64,000 nt of DNA from Hydractinia symbiolongicarpus. Lineage: Eukaryota > Cnidaria > Hydrozoa > Anthoathecata > Hydractiniidae. Positions 11,700 to 22,859 of this stretch are shown one piece after another. Position 1 is the first letter of the stretch; each line of letters begins with the position of its first letter. Made by a program: the position numbers and the translations under genes. The notes under the pieces were generated by a model. That model was given only the letters and a program-made list of their open reading frames with translations, had not been told where the DNA came from and searched no databases. Where the stretch lies: positions 682,001 to 746,000 of the forward strand of contig NC_079878.1 of the NCBI RefSeq assembly GCF_029227915.1, read 5' to 3'.

Positions 11700-14600
11700 A
11701 AGTTGAGAGTCAGAAAATTAAGAAGTTTTGTCCAAGCAAACAAAAGCAGTATCCATTTCTTTTGTTTTAACCTAAGCTAATTAATATTCATTATAAGACA
11801 TTTTATGCAGCACGAAATGACAGTCGTAACATGACGATGACTTAGGACGCCTGTATATAAGTATTAATCCAGGGACGAAATGAAAATTTTCGTTTCGATC
11901 TCTTGTCTTTTCTTTATACAATGTTTGCATGATTTTGGGCGAAATGACACTCATTCCGGTGTTGATTTAATATCGGTTCAAAAGACCGACATGAAATTTC
12001 ATATTGTCCTAAAGTATTTTAAGGGAAGGTGATGATAATTGATTTCACAGAATAACAAACAATAGTACAGTTTTTTTAACAAATTGATTCTTTCAAACCC
12101 TGTTCATTTACCAAGAATATTTTAGACTAAACAATAACTTGTCATTGTCTTTTTACGCCAAATGTTGATTATGCTTGACCGGGCAAAATTTCGTATTCCA
12201 AAGCACAACGTAAGTAAGGTTCATGCCTGGCACTACAGTATATTCTTCAACTTATTGTGGTTTTTCAAAGGATGTTATATGTCGCACTCTACGCACACAG
12301 CAATGGAATTATCTGTCAACAAGCAATATTAGTTTTGACAAATAGGGTGAGCACAAACATCTTTAGCTTTGATTGTAATAATTCAAACTGTTGTTACCCT
12401 GTCGTAAGAAAAACAGTCGGCAAGCGTTTTAACATTTTGCTGAATAAGATTCTAAGAAAATTCTAAAAAGTTACTATTTGAAAATTTGGTTGCACCCAAT
12501 TGATTTTGCTGCTTTTACTTTTTAGCAAGAGGTAGTTAACAGCTGGGTAGCCACAGCCCACAGTTGCAGCTTAGTAAAAGTAAGATAGGTAAAGATAGCT
12601 AACAGAAAAAAAAATAATGCTAGCTGGGATAAAAAGCTGTTATACCAAACTGAATAATAAGGCTAGCTAGCTGGCTTTGCAACATGCTACCTCGATATCT
12701 ACGTTTGTAGCCAACATCTTAAAATTGGTTTGTACATTAATTGCACATGGGTTTAAAATAAAGCTGGGCGAAATATAGCAATTTTAAGCAGACAGACAAA
12801 ATATGACTATTACTATAGAGATAACCGGGTATTACTATAGAGATAACCGGGTATTGCTATAGAGATAACCAGGTATTATTAGCGTCTGATTACTGGTAAT
12901 CCATCAGTGACCAAAGAATTACAAGGGTTAAGCCACCAGTATTAGAAGAAAAAGAAAAGTAATACACAAGAGCTGGATTTGCTTGTAGGCTACCAAATTT
13001 CAAAAAAGATGCATCAATTTGTTTACATTTTTAGTTTGATCCAAAAAGAAAAAAATGTATGCTAAAAGGTACAAATGCTACTATTTTTTTTTTTTGTTTC
13101 AATAGAATTTAATCTATATAAACACAGACATATATTTGAACAAGAATAGCAATTTTCAGTCAATTTTGTTGAGAATTTAGCTATATGAAATTTTTAGGAT
13201 GCAACATTTTTTTTAGCTAATTTCTAACGTATTTCAATGTTGACGTTTTACGACTTTTTTGCGCATGCTTGAAAAAAATCAACAGGCAAAATATTGAGGG
13301 CGCACAGAACATTTAGTTGGAGATTATTGAGGAGAACAGACGTGTTATGCTGTGTAGATATTATTATTTTCAAATACTTTAATAAACTATTATTTTCATA
13401 ACAATACCAGATAGTTGTTGAAATTGTAGAAATCCTCGGAAGACAGGTGATGAGGTTGATTTTACAAAATTTTGAATAAAAAGCATCCTGTATTGAAAAA
13501 GAGATGGCTGACTACAATTGAATGATCAGAAGACTTGATAAAGAACGTCAAAATGTGCCATTTACTTTTTGTATCTGGTAAGTGACTTAGTTCACTGTTT
13601 TTTAAAAGTTATTTCTAAAGTAGTGTGAAGCATCATTGTTTTCTGACTCCCTCAACTATATGAACTTTTTCTCTGGAATTTCGTAAATTTTTCTTGATAC
13701 TCAGGAAAAACAAAGCGCTTTCAAATGTCAGAATTATGTGACAAGGTACAAGAACCAACGATTTAAATAATACGAGGTTGCTGAAAAACATTATATTTCA
13801 AACTAACACACGAAATTAGGTGACTATACAAATAAAATGAATGAAATACATGGACTTAGAAACAGAAAAAAAACTCTTTCAGCCAGTAAATTTTGCTATA
13901 AGTCATTAAAAGAATCTCCTGAAATGTTTTATTTTTATGCTGGCTTATACGAAGGAAGATTCAATTGTGTGGTATTATGGTAAAGCACAAAATATAACCA
14001 GCAAGGAAACCAGCAAAAAGATCATGTCCTTGTGGTACTCATTAAATTGACATTATAATAGACACATTGCAAATAGATTCATAGTTCCACCTGGCTTTGA
14101 GAAAAATTTACTGAAATTTTTTTCGATGTTACCAGCTGCGTGTCAACATTTTCGACAGGCCTTATTCATCTCTTTGTAAAATCTCGCAGTACCAAACTTA
14201 CTGTGAAATTTTGGAAAATAGTGTTTGTTTGTCCGATTTTATTTTTTATTTTATTTGTATATTTACTTTTTTTTCTCCGTTTTTTAAGAGAGCTCTGTTT
14301 TGTCTTCCTTGACTTTAACGTTTTATTGTTGATATTTTGATAATTTTTTAATATTTTTTTACTAATACATACGTTTTCTTCATTGTTCATAATATTTTAT
14401 AATTTTTTACTAATACATGCATTTTAATTACTACAGGACGCATATCGAGAAAAGGTTTTTCACTTATTGATTGTAAATATTTTTAAATTGCTTATCCTGT
14501 ATAAAACATTCGTTATATAAAATAAATATGTTAAACTTAAACCAGAGAATAACAAATCAAGGATGTGGTTATAAATTTTTTACAATTCATACCATAATTA

Positions 14601-15216
14601 AAGTCGACAAAAAAAATTGAAGGGAGACCAAATGTTTCCAATCTTCTTTAAAAATACGATTTTGAAAGGTTCAAGCTTGGAAGGAAATGGTATACGGAGC
14701 CGTATAACGAAGTACGTGTCTTGTGTTTGTTACCCTACGTAATTCCGCCATTCCATGGCAATTTAATTATCTTAAAAACGGGCACTAAATAAAAGGTTTC
14801 TAGTAGAGATTCATGTGACGGAATTATGTATATTATTTTGTAAGAGTTAAAGAGAGAGAAAGATGTTTTCCTCCGAGGCAAAAAAACTTCCAGCATTTTT
14901 AAAGAGTTCAAAATTTTACAAACAAAACTTTAGCAAAAAATTTAGGTCAAATATTTTCCTTCAGTTAAAGTAACGAAACAATTTTAATTTGAAGCACTCT
15001 TCCTAATTAGTAAAATATTCGATAGGTTGAAACACGCCTGACATGTTTAAGGGACATAATAATTCTTTGTTTTAAAGCCAGAGTGTTGTTTTGAAATAAA
15101 AAGTTGAAAACTTTAAAGACAGGAGAGGTTTTAAATAACATAATGTGTTGCAAGTGCAGCTACTTCATATTTTAAAAAAGCAAAAATAGGAACAATTACG
15201 TCTTAAAAATACACTC
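11700..15216. other. AT-rich intergenic DNA
   Basis: No supported gene. It contains a 22-bp triplicate at 12808-12873. Pyrimidine-rich stretches at 14220-14300 open short frames on both strands that I do not credit. Nothing else recognised. Confidence 0.45.
12808..12873. repeat. Three tandem copies of a 22-bp unit
   Basis: TATTACTATAGAGATAACCG followed by GG is repeated at 12808, 12830 and 12852. The third copy differs at two positions. Confidence 0.9.
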
Positions 15217-15478
15217 AGCGGAGATGGTGTAGTGGTAGTGTTTCGACTTGTAATCATAAGGTTTTAGGATCAGGTACGCACTCCGGCGTACTTTAAATGC
15301 AGTTTTGTCAGCCCTTTTAGTGCCATGTACTGACCGCTAGCCGACTTGTGTGGCAGGCAAGGAAATTAGAACAATGGTATACGGTTCTCTGGCGGTAATA
15401 TATCATAGTTACAGTCAGAGGGGAGGAAAAGCCAACCGTTAGGATGGCATCCCCAAGGACGTTAAAACAAAATAAAAT
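15217..15478 (+). mobile_element. tRNA-derived SINE (GATGGTGTAG type)
   Basis: Begins with an A-box-like GGAGATGGTGTAGTGGTAG, has a degenerate B-box near 15258-15275, and carries a unique body including GCCAACCGTTAGGATGGC. Relatives in minus orientation lie at 37975-38210, its duplicate 39378-39613, and as a fragment at 4735-4880. It sits 11 bp beyond the stop codon of the minus-strand gene ending at 15490, so that gene's 3' UTR probably reads into antisense SINE sequence. Confidence 0.65.
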
Positions 15479-15489
15479 CAGCAGTTCAT

Positions 15490-17956
15490 TTATGCATCAC
15501 ACAACTTCGCGTAAATATCCGCACATGATGTACCGTTGTTGTTTTCATGGTATCCGAATAAAGTTTCAGCATAATGTAATCTCAACTCTTCTCCTTTTTT
15601 AACAGTGTGATTTTTGGCGTTAAAAATCAAGTAGGGCGAGTTGGCGTTGTATCCCGGTACGGAAAAAAAACCGCTCCAAATATGATATTCCATGGATGGA
15701 TAAAGTATTGTGTTTTGATTATCTGTAATTATTACACCGATATTTCCAATGACGAATTGTTGATTATGATCGCATCCCCATTTGGTCAATGGAGTATTCG
15801 CTATGCATGTTACACCACCTTTGCCAACATGCACCAATTTTATGTCAGTCATAACTGCGTTGTTTTGTATTTCAAATGTTCCGAATTCGTTGGGATGTGT
15901 TCCAAAGCAGACATTACGTTTTAACAATGTCCACTCACCTGTGAAATATCTTAATATTAAAAACTTGCTTGCTTGTTCTGGAAGATAAAACAACGACATT
16001 ATAGCTCGATAAACACGCGAAAAAAAAAATAAAAATAAATTGAACCATAAATTAAATATCACAAAATTCAGAAGATGTCAATCAGGTAAGTAATAGAACG
16101 TATCTGTCATAAAATTTTATATTTTCACTAATGCATACACACCATCCGGATAAACTATTTGAAATCATCACTAACATATTGCCGCACGTAGTGTAGTGGG
16201 CTCGTCTGCGGCTCCCAGTTCTGGGGACCGTGGATCGAATCCCACTTTGCTGCCAGGCAGTATGTTAGTGATGAAGAAAGTAGTTCTTCTAAAATATAAC
16301 ATTTATACTTTATTGTGGCTTTTTAACTTGCATGTTACTACATGGAAAATATTTAAAATAATTTGGGAGAATGGTATCAAAAGTTGCTTATTTTTTGGCA
16401 AATCTAAGACTGATTGTTAAACTCTGTGGTTGTTTATTAACATAAGATTTTCTAAAAAACTTAAAACATTATGTCTTTTCCCGTCAATAAACACGATTAT
16501 TGTCCAGCTGCCCCTTCAATGCTGACTGAGTTTGACAAATGCCGGAATGAATTTTAGTTCTCTTTTATATGCACCTTTTTTTAGGATATCAAAATAGAGT
16601 GACTACGAGTTATGGCCAATATATTGCATGTCGATGTTTTGGCCTTGTCTGACGCAGATGTTTTTCGCTCAAAATATAAGGGCTGGTAACACAGGGCTTA
16701 AAAAGTGCACTTCTTAATACTTACAAATGTTAAAAACTTAATCAAAATATCTGAAGACACAGCCGCAATCAAAAAACTAAAGCCTTCAGGGTGGAAAACG
16801 AAAATTAACTTTAATTCACTTAAAAAACTACTTACGTTTGCATTGGCACTTGTATTCTATAGATGTATTCGTAACAACAAGATCCCCAAAATGACATACA
16901 GGTTGTGCTAGATATTCGGGCATTATCTAAAATTCATGACAATATTACGTAAAAAAATAAAAAATTAAAAAAAAAGAAGCTTATGGTATTTTTTGAAATA
17001 AACAGTCTTAAGTCAAATAACTGTTAGCTTATACTTATTCTAACATTTATATTTTGAAACTTTGTTATTTTCTTCACTGTTGCCCGTGTTTAAAACTCCC
17101 CATTAAAATGTCTGAAAAATTACCGCGTTAACCCGCGTTTGGTATGACTTCCCTCATATATCATGGACGGCGGATTTTTGCGGAATGATTTTTTTTTTCA
17201 ATGTCTTGGGCGTTCTTAAAGTAAATAAAATGTCTTATTTCCCCTTATATTGCAAATATTGGTATATCATTTTTTATTCTTATTCTTCTTATTAATTTTA
17301 TGTTTAATGTTATTTAGTTCAAAAAAAAATTAAAGCTGATTGACAAAGATAAGAAATATAAAATCCTATATTTTGCAAGAAAATATAATCATATAAAAGT
17401 GAGTGTAAAAATTAGCAAAACACACGTTTTATGTAGAAACAATGAACTTCAGACCGAATTAAAATAAACTATTCTTCATTGCAAGCATTTGTGATCATAT
17501 TTAGGCTATTGGGGACTAAATCATTTTAACCCCTCCTCATTCTAGTTTTAAGTAATAAATCGTGCTTTTAGAAATTGAAATTTTCTCAGTCTGCAAGTGG
17601 TTTTGATGAAATGTAAAGAGCAGTTATTATTAACATTGTCCAGTTTCTCCTATTTTTTTTAAACTCACCTTTTTATAGCTTTTAATTGATTTATCTTTTT
17701 TCAATTTCTGTATACTACCTGTGTTTGTTTCCACAAACCAACACTCTCCATTTCTCATCTGTTTATTCTGCAACTTAAAAATGACTCGGTCGCATTGTTC
17801 ATCTCTTTCGCAATGCAACAGGCAGCTTATTTCAGTTTTCCCTTTAAAATATTTTGTTATACTTCCATCAGGTATTTCTTCATCTGGAGTATATAAAGCT
17901 GTCCCAACGAACGTTATTTGGATTGCAGCTAGCCCAAGTAAAAAGAATTTAAACAT
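15490..17956 (-). CDS. Secreted PAN/Apple and EGF-like protein, three exons (about 288 aa)
   Basis: Exon 1 is 17956-17669 (96 codons). It has a signal peptide (about residues 1-20) and a PAN/Apple-like module with CLLHC, QCDRVIF and ECWFV, and ends at a strong donor AAG|GTGAGT. Exon 2 is 16926-16836 (91 bp, phase 0 to 1). It encodes an EGF-like piece (PVCHFG to YKCQCK) between TTTTAG and GTAAGT. Exon 3 is about 15977-15490, after ATCTTCCAG; a second in-phase acceptor exists at 15938. It encodes CFGTHPNEFGTF, a WGC segment, GEELRLHYAE and a final CADIY, matching a C-terminal domain I recall in PAN/EGF proteins of cnidarians. Phases agree across all junctions. Likely extracellular, role unknown. 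The intron 16927-17668 has no recognised element; a SINE-like element (16130-16290) lies in the intron 15978-16835. Confidence 0.7.
16130..16290 (+). mobile_element. tRNA-like SINE flanked by 19-bp inverted repeats
   Basis: TCATCACTAACATATTGCC (16165-16183) and GGCAGTATGTTAGTGATGA (16256-16274) are inverted with one mismatch. Between them lie an A-box-like GTAGTGTAGTGGG and a B-box GGATCGAATCCC. Copies lie at 33351-33440 (minus), 33452-33620 and 27465-27534 (5' truncated). A preceding ACACACCATCCGGATAAACT is shared with the 33.45-kb copy. It lies within an intron of the PAN/EGF-like gene. Confidence 0.7.
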
Positions 17957-18544
17957 TATCTCTCTTTAAGTAAAACAGGCAGTAAATACTGGTCAATCTG
18001 ATTCTGCCATTTCCAATGTACTGTCACGTCCTTAAATATGATTCTTATTTTCACAGAACTAAAATCATAAAATCTTTATTTTTATGGAGTCAAGAAGATA
18101 CCATTGGAATGCAGTATAGTTATGGTTGAGAAATGCGGTTTTGAAAAAAAAACTCCAAGACTATTCTCATCTGGTTATCAAATTAATTCTCATCTTGTTC
18201 TGCACAGTTGTAAAATTTTGATTTTTTTTTTAGTTTTTTTTCTTCTTAACTTTCGATTGCGATGACTATCGAAAGAAATGTGCAAAATATTAAAAATATA
18301 TTTACATATTTTTCAGGGGTGTCAGCAACACAATACTATTTACGCTTCTCCTCAGAGCTTTTCCATCTTTGGAGAAGGAGATTACTATATACTGGGAGAA
18401 TAAAAAGAGAAATAGAACAACTGTAAGATAAGTTAGAAAAAATATATTGAAACATTTCTTAACATCATTCATCTTTCATCATTTATCTCGAATTTTCACA
18501 GCTTTTAAAGTCCAATTAAACAAATTTATGATCACACCTTTTAA

Positions 18545-19502
18545 AGGAGTGGTTCACTTAAAATTCATTAAATTTTTCTTCTTTAAATTTTGTTTTAAAT
18601 GCTTAATATATTTATAAAAGTATATTTATTTTTCTTTTTAACGAAAGTTTATGCAATTAAGGCCTAATATGCATAAGTGTTTTTACAGTGGTTTTAAACT
18701 AATTAAATATTCTGACATCATTGGGGCATATGTTGAAAAAAACAGCATGTGAGGAGATAGTGTCAAAAGGTTTGAGAAAGTGAAAGTTTAAACGAAATTA
18801 AAAACAACATTAAAAAGATAGCAATTTTTTTATTAAAATGGGCTGGTGTGTTGTTGTTGGTTGTAGTAATAATACTTTTACAAAAAATAGAGAAAAAAAT
18901 ATCAGTTTTTTTCGTTTTCCGTCAAACATTACCTTGAAAAAGAAATGGTTAGCTAACATTAAAAGAGAAAACCCACCTAAAGAGGCGAAGATTTGTCATC
19001 AGCATTTTGAGAATTCATGTTTTACAAGAGATTTACAGGTCTGTATAACCTTGGAGGAAAGGTATAACACATATTAAATTGTTCTAACTTTTGAAATAAA
19101 ACTATAATAAGTAATTCTTTGTCTTATTTAGAACGAACTTCTTAACAAACCACTCAGACGTTTGCTCAAAGATGACGCTGTTCCAACTTTATTTCCTCAC
19201 AACTCAGGAAAACAACCACAAAAGCGAAGATCCGGCATTCTAAGAGAGGAGACTGCAGTCAAACGAAAACTATGTGAAGATGCAATCATTCACAATGAAG
19301 AAGTAAAACACTTGGAACTTGAGATGAATTCTAAAGGTACACAAGCTGACTTTACACCTGAAACAAATTGTGTATCTACTCAAACGAAAAAAACAAAGTA
19401 ACGCAAATAAAGTGAATGTTGCAGTTCAATGTGATTATAAGCCCATTCAAGTTGCAGCTAATAATGACGAAAATGAAAATTTTTTTTGACTGAACCACTC
19501 CT
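18545..19502 (+). mobile_element. Kolobok-like TTAA transposon carrying a THAP gene, internally deleted
   Basis: Terminal inverted repeats AGGAGTGGTTCA (18545-) and TGAACCACTCCT (ending 19502) are each bordered by TTAA (18541-18544 and 19503-19506). A TTAA target with a THAP-encoding gene is characteristic of the Kolobok superfamily; P elements use 8-bp targets. Only the THAP exons and a short tail remain in 958 bp, with no DDE catalytic region, so it is non-autonomous. A direct repeat of about 22 bp beginning TTTAAAGTCCAATTAAAC also lies at 18504 and 19502. Confidence 0.75.
18838..19401 (+). CDS. THAP-domain protein of the Kolobok-like element, two exons (156 aa)
   Basis: Exon 1 is 18838-19038 (67 codons) and exon 2 is 19132-19401. 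The junction CAG|GTCTGT to TTATTTAG|AAC is phase 0. Residues 4-89 form a complete THAP zinc finger: Cys4, Cys9, Cys53 and His56 as the C2CH set, the FP pair at 27-28, Trp37 and the AVPTLFP box at 83-89. THAP domains bind DNA; in transposases they recognise element ends. The stop follows a short charged tail. Beyond it another frame continues with VNVAVQCDYKPIQ, suggesting that a longer protein was shortened by deletion or frameshift. No catalytic domain is present. Confidence 0.75.
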
Positions 19503-19506
19503 TTAA

Positions 19507-20212
19507 AGTCCAATTAAACAAATGTATAGAGAAAAAGAAAAATATATGTTTTAAAATGTTATCAAATATAAGTGATGAGTGTTAAAAAATGAAGAAATTT
19601 ACATTAACTATGTCTCCTTTTCACCTAAATAAACAATTTCTTTGCTAGCACAGCAGACTGCGTAAATACAAGAATATTGAGTCTGATAACAAAACTGATG
19701 TTGAAAAGAACACAATAAGGCAACAACGGAAAAAAAAGCGTCCTGGAGATAACATTTGATAGAATCTTTATAGTCGTAAACCAACTTAAAGGATTCGTTA
19801 AATTATCATTTAATAACACGTGTCCGTTGTGAATTGAAAGCAAGGATTTGTAAGGATTGCAAAGATTCCCTCTCAAAACAACAGTAGCAGTTAGAGCTAA
19901 TAATTATGCATGGATCAATAAAAAAATATCTCCAAGGTGATACCGATACGAAATAAACCCGAATGTGAAAAGTTCATTTTTCTTTAGCCGAAAATAATTC
20001 TTTCTTATACCACATGTTAGTGGCAACACTTAGCAATTATTAGTTATTTCATTTAAATATATTTATACTCTATTTATACGGTTTCACAATAGTTAATGTT
20101 ACAACTTTATTGAAAACACATGTTGTATAATAAAAATGAAACAAGAGATATTGTACTAAAATTTGTAGTGCAACCATTAGCTACAAATAAAACAATTCTT
20201 TGCAAAAAATAG
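19507..20212. other. Intergenic DNA with weak minus-strand frame
   Basis: A minus-strand frame at 19625-19876 contains GNLCNPYKSLLSIHNGHVLL and DNLTN, with a Cys-containing frame just beyond it. DNLTN also occurs in the frame at 7700-8038. No splice structure could be supported, so it is not called a gene. Confidence 0.3.
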
Positions 20213-20221
20213 GAATAGCAC

Positions 20222-20333
20222 CAACCTCGTGCCCAGGGCATCTTGTATCTTTTCTGACCCCGGGACGGCGATACAAACATGTTCGTATCGTTCTCCCGGG
20301 GTCAAGATACAAGATGCCCTGGGGACGAAGCTG
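20222..20333. mobile_element. MITE of the CAACCTCG family, 112 bp
   Basis: CAACCTCGTGCCCAGGGCAT and its imperfect inverse at the right end (to 20333) form the termini. The 9-bp flanks GAATAGCAC (20213-20221) and GAATAACAC (20334-20342) match at eight of nine bases. An internal palindrome (ACCCCGGGA/TCCCGGGGT) is specific to this copy. Confidence 0.75.
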
Positions 20334-20549
20334 GAATAACACAATTAGATCCAACTGATTAGAGAGGGCGTTTGACAAATGGAAATTGTGAAACAAACAT
20401 GACAGATCCAAATTTAGCTCAGACAATATTCTACGCTTTACTCCGTACAACTATGGAGGTATAAAAGATGGTGAAACTCTTTGAAACGAAATCCATACAG
20501 TAATAATGTTTGCAGCTGTCGAACAATGCTCTTGTAAGAGTGTAAGATA

Positions 20550-20596
20550 CATTGTTGTGTTTCCACTTGTAAGATACAAGTGGAAACACAACAATG
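20550..20596. repeat. Perfect hairpin, 22-bp arms and 3-nt loop
   Basis: Arm CATTGTTGTGTTTCCACTTG plus TA (20550-20571) is followed by loop AGA and the exact inverse (20575-20596). Part of the arm recurs immediately after in direct orientation (CTTGTGTTTCCACTTGTGG). Confidence 0.9.
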
Positions 20597-20599
20597 CTC

Positions 20600-22019
20600 T
20601 TGTGTTTCCACTTGTGGTCAAAATTGGGAACCTGATAAAGATGAAAATATTTTTGAATTATTCTAATTTAAGTAGTTAGAATTTTTTGCTATCTTAATCA
20701 TAGCATTTTTAGCTTTGTTATAAGTATGAACTTATGCAGCCTTTACATGAAGTTTCGTTTCATTTCTTTCTCTTGTCTAGCCCTTTTAAATGTTTACATG
20801 ATTTCGGGCGAAAGGAAACTTATTACTTACTTCTTGTGGCAACAGTGAAGCTAAGCATGTCCGTGTCAGAAGGGACAAAAAGTTTTAAATTCAATGTGTC
20901 CTGATTTTTTGGAAAAGAACACGCTCAATCAGCATTATAAATCCTGATATTCAATAATTACACTTGTTGCGACTTGTACGTATATTGCAACTAGGTATGT
21001 CATTTGAACCCCATATTTCTTGAGGCTACAATTGGACAAAATTATTAAGACAAAAGCTTCTGGGGCCACTCTTCTCAACTACGAAACCTTTGCGAAAGTA
21101 GCGTATATCGCGGAATTGACTCGCCGTTCTTTTTTTTTTTTGCTGGCTACTTATTAAATAGCTTAAGAAAGCGACTTTAACACGTCAGCTGCATAACTAT
21201 TACGTAAGTAGCGTATATCACGAAAATAATTCAAAGGGATCTGTCATTTGACTACTTATTACTACTTCCCAAATGGAAAGAACTCTTTTTAGAACTACGT
21301 CTGTAAGCTTTATAAAATAAATGTTTGTTTTTTTTGAAAACCTTGTTATTACTTTTCTTTTGAAGAAGAACAACAAAAATTTTTTCTTATGACACAAATC
21401 GTGTTCAATACCCGTACATAATTGGTTGGCTTAATTGGTAAGATTCAGTAAAGCTAAACTACTTAAGATTGGATTAGCCGAAGTTAGCACCAGGATTACT
21501 TGCCAAAAATTTAGGATTAAAGGCACACGGGAAAGCGCCAGGTAGCAACGTATTCCGTTGAAATTGTGATGCGCACAAACATGATGTTTACAGTTATTTC
21601 CTGCTTAGAGAATATGCAAAAGCAAGTTTTGAGAAGGAAAAGCAATACACTTCACAATAGAAAACAGAAAACGCTAAAATATGATGTGTGAAGTTTTCCT
21701 TTATGTCAGAAACTTCATGTTTTTCTTTTGTAGATTTTAAAAAAACACGCAACATGATGTTTCTTACAGGGGACATAATAACATCATATTGAAAACAGTA
21801 AACATAACAACATGGTGTTTGAAATTTTTCATAGTTTTACAAACTTCTTGTGGTCTTCTCGTAGATTTGCAGAAAACATAAAATTTCCTGCAGTCTGTAT
21901 ATTCAAGGATAATTTTGCAATTAAAACTTAGTCACTATATCTGCCATTAAAAAATTGCTCAAGTTGGATTATATTGGATTGCAGAGGACATCAGATAATT
22001 TAAAGAACGGGCAAACCCG
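20600..22019. other. Intergenic DNA without a supported gene
   Basis: AT-rich sequence. Short frames (for example 21594-21776 minus) lack any recognisable feature. Confidence 0.4.
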
Positions 22020-22047
22020 GGGAGTTTTCCACAGGCTAGTGACTAGT

Positions 22048-22159
22048 TCTCTATAATAGCCGTATTCTGCCTGCCTCTGCGCAAAATGGTACCGCAGTAG
22101 CAAACCACGGAAAACACGGACGGTTGAACGTGTGGATTTATTCACGGGCCACTGACTAG
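22048..22159 (+). mobile_element. Helitron-like element, 112 bp, after the 3' end of another
   Basis: TCTCTATAATAGCCGT opens the element, a GTGGATTTATTCAC hairpin lies near its end, and it closes with CTGACTAG|T. The preceding 22020-22046 carries the tail of a second element ending GTGACTAG. Confidence 0.55.
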
Positions 22160-22270
22160 TTTTATAGAGAAAAGCCTGTACAGAAAAAACCTAATATTGT
22201 GTATATAAATATGTCAACAATAAAAATTTATGCCTAACTATGTTTTCTAACTAAGTTTCCGAAGTCACTG

Positions 22271-22687
22271 TTACTTAGTTAGAAGAGCAACTCGTCTCAT
22301 AACTTGCCTTTCCTTTGTGTTTAATTCTTCATCGAGTTTATGTTTTATTAGTCGAACATGAACCGGCTTATCTACAGCGGTAAACATGTTATTGTTAACA
22401 ATTTCTTGATTTAACCGTTTAAATGCATATCTCTCTAAACTTGAAACTTGAAGATTCTCTTGCGCAACATTTTCTCTTTCATGAGTAGTCTGTTTCAGGA
22501 AGTTTTGTTGATTTCGAAGCCAATGTTTCACTTTTTCGACATCTTTGCGACTTTCATTTTCTTCTTCTTTATTGTCTTGCTTGGTGTCGGTTTTCCTAGT
22601 TTCTTTATTCTTTACTATTTTTTCTTCGTTTTTATTTTGCTCTACGTAACAACAGCTAAACATAATAAATCTCACTAATTCTCTCAT
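22271..22687 (-). CDS. Small unrecognised protein, family member B (138 aa)
   Basis: Single-exon minus-strand frame, paralogous to A, C, D and E. The N-terminus (MRELVRFIMFSCCY) is hydrophobic with a Cys pair. The linker is highly charged. SSLERYAFKRLNQE corresponds to the SxSEKxAYxQLxxE segment of its relatives, and the tail ERQVMRRVALLTK matches EKQVLRRVMPLTH of member C. This copy lacks the RSxTxP motif and the arginines before the serine (QENLQVSS instead), so any binding or phosphorylation tied to those motifs would be lost. It is the most diverged intact member. The upstream region shares TTCATTATAA with the pseudogene and has a half X-box GTTGCTAAGT at 22791-22800. Confidence 0.7.
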   Translation of the reverse strand: MRELVRFIMFSCCYVEQNKNEEKIVKNKETRKTDTKQDNKEEENESRKDVEKVKHWLRNQQNFLKQTTHERENVAQENLQVSSLERYAFKRLNQEIVNNNMFTAVDKPVHVRLIKHKLDEELNTKERQVMRRVALLTK

Positions 22688-22859
22688 GTTTGTTCTGTAA
22701 CTGCAGAATTTAATAACTTCATGTTAACCTTACATGGTTAGAGCCACACAATTTGAAAGTTGTTTTTTTAACAAAGGCTTTGCTTTTTTGTTGCTAAGTT
22801 TATCAATATTCATTATAATTAGACAAATAACATACAATAGCAGTTATTTAATGACGATG

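Noticed and set aside
15607-15988. Plus-strand frames of 105 and 68 codons
   Set aside because: Antisense to exon 3 of the PAN/EGF-like gene, whose spliced minus-strand model has matching phases.
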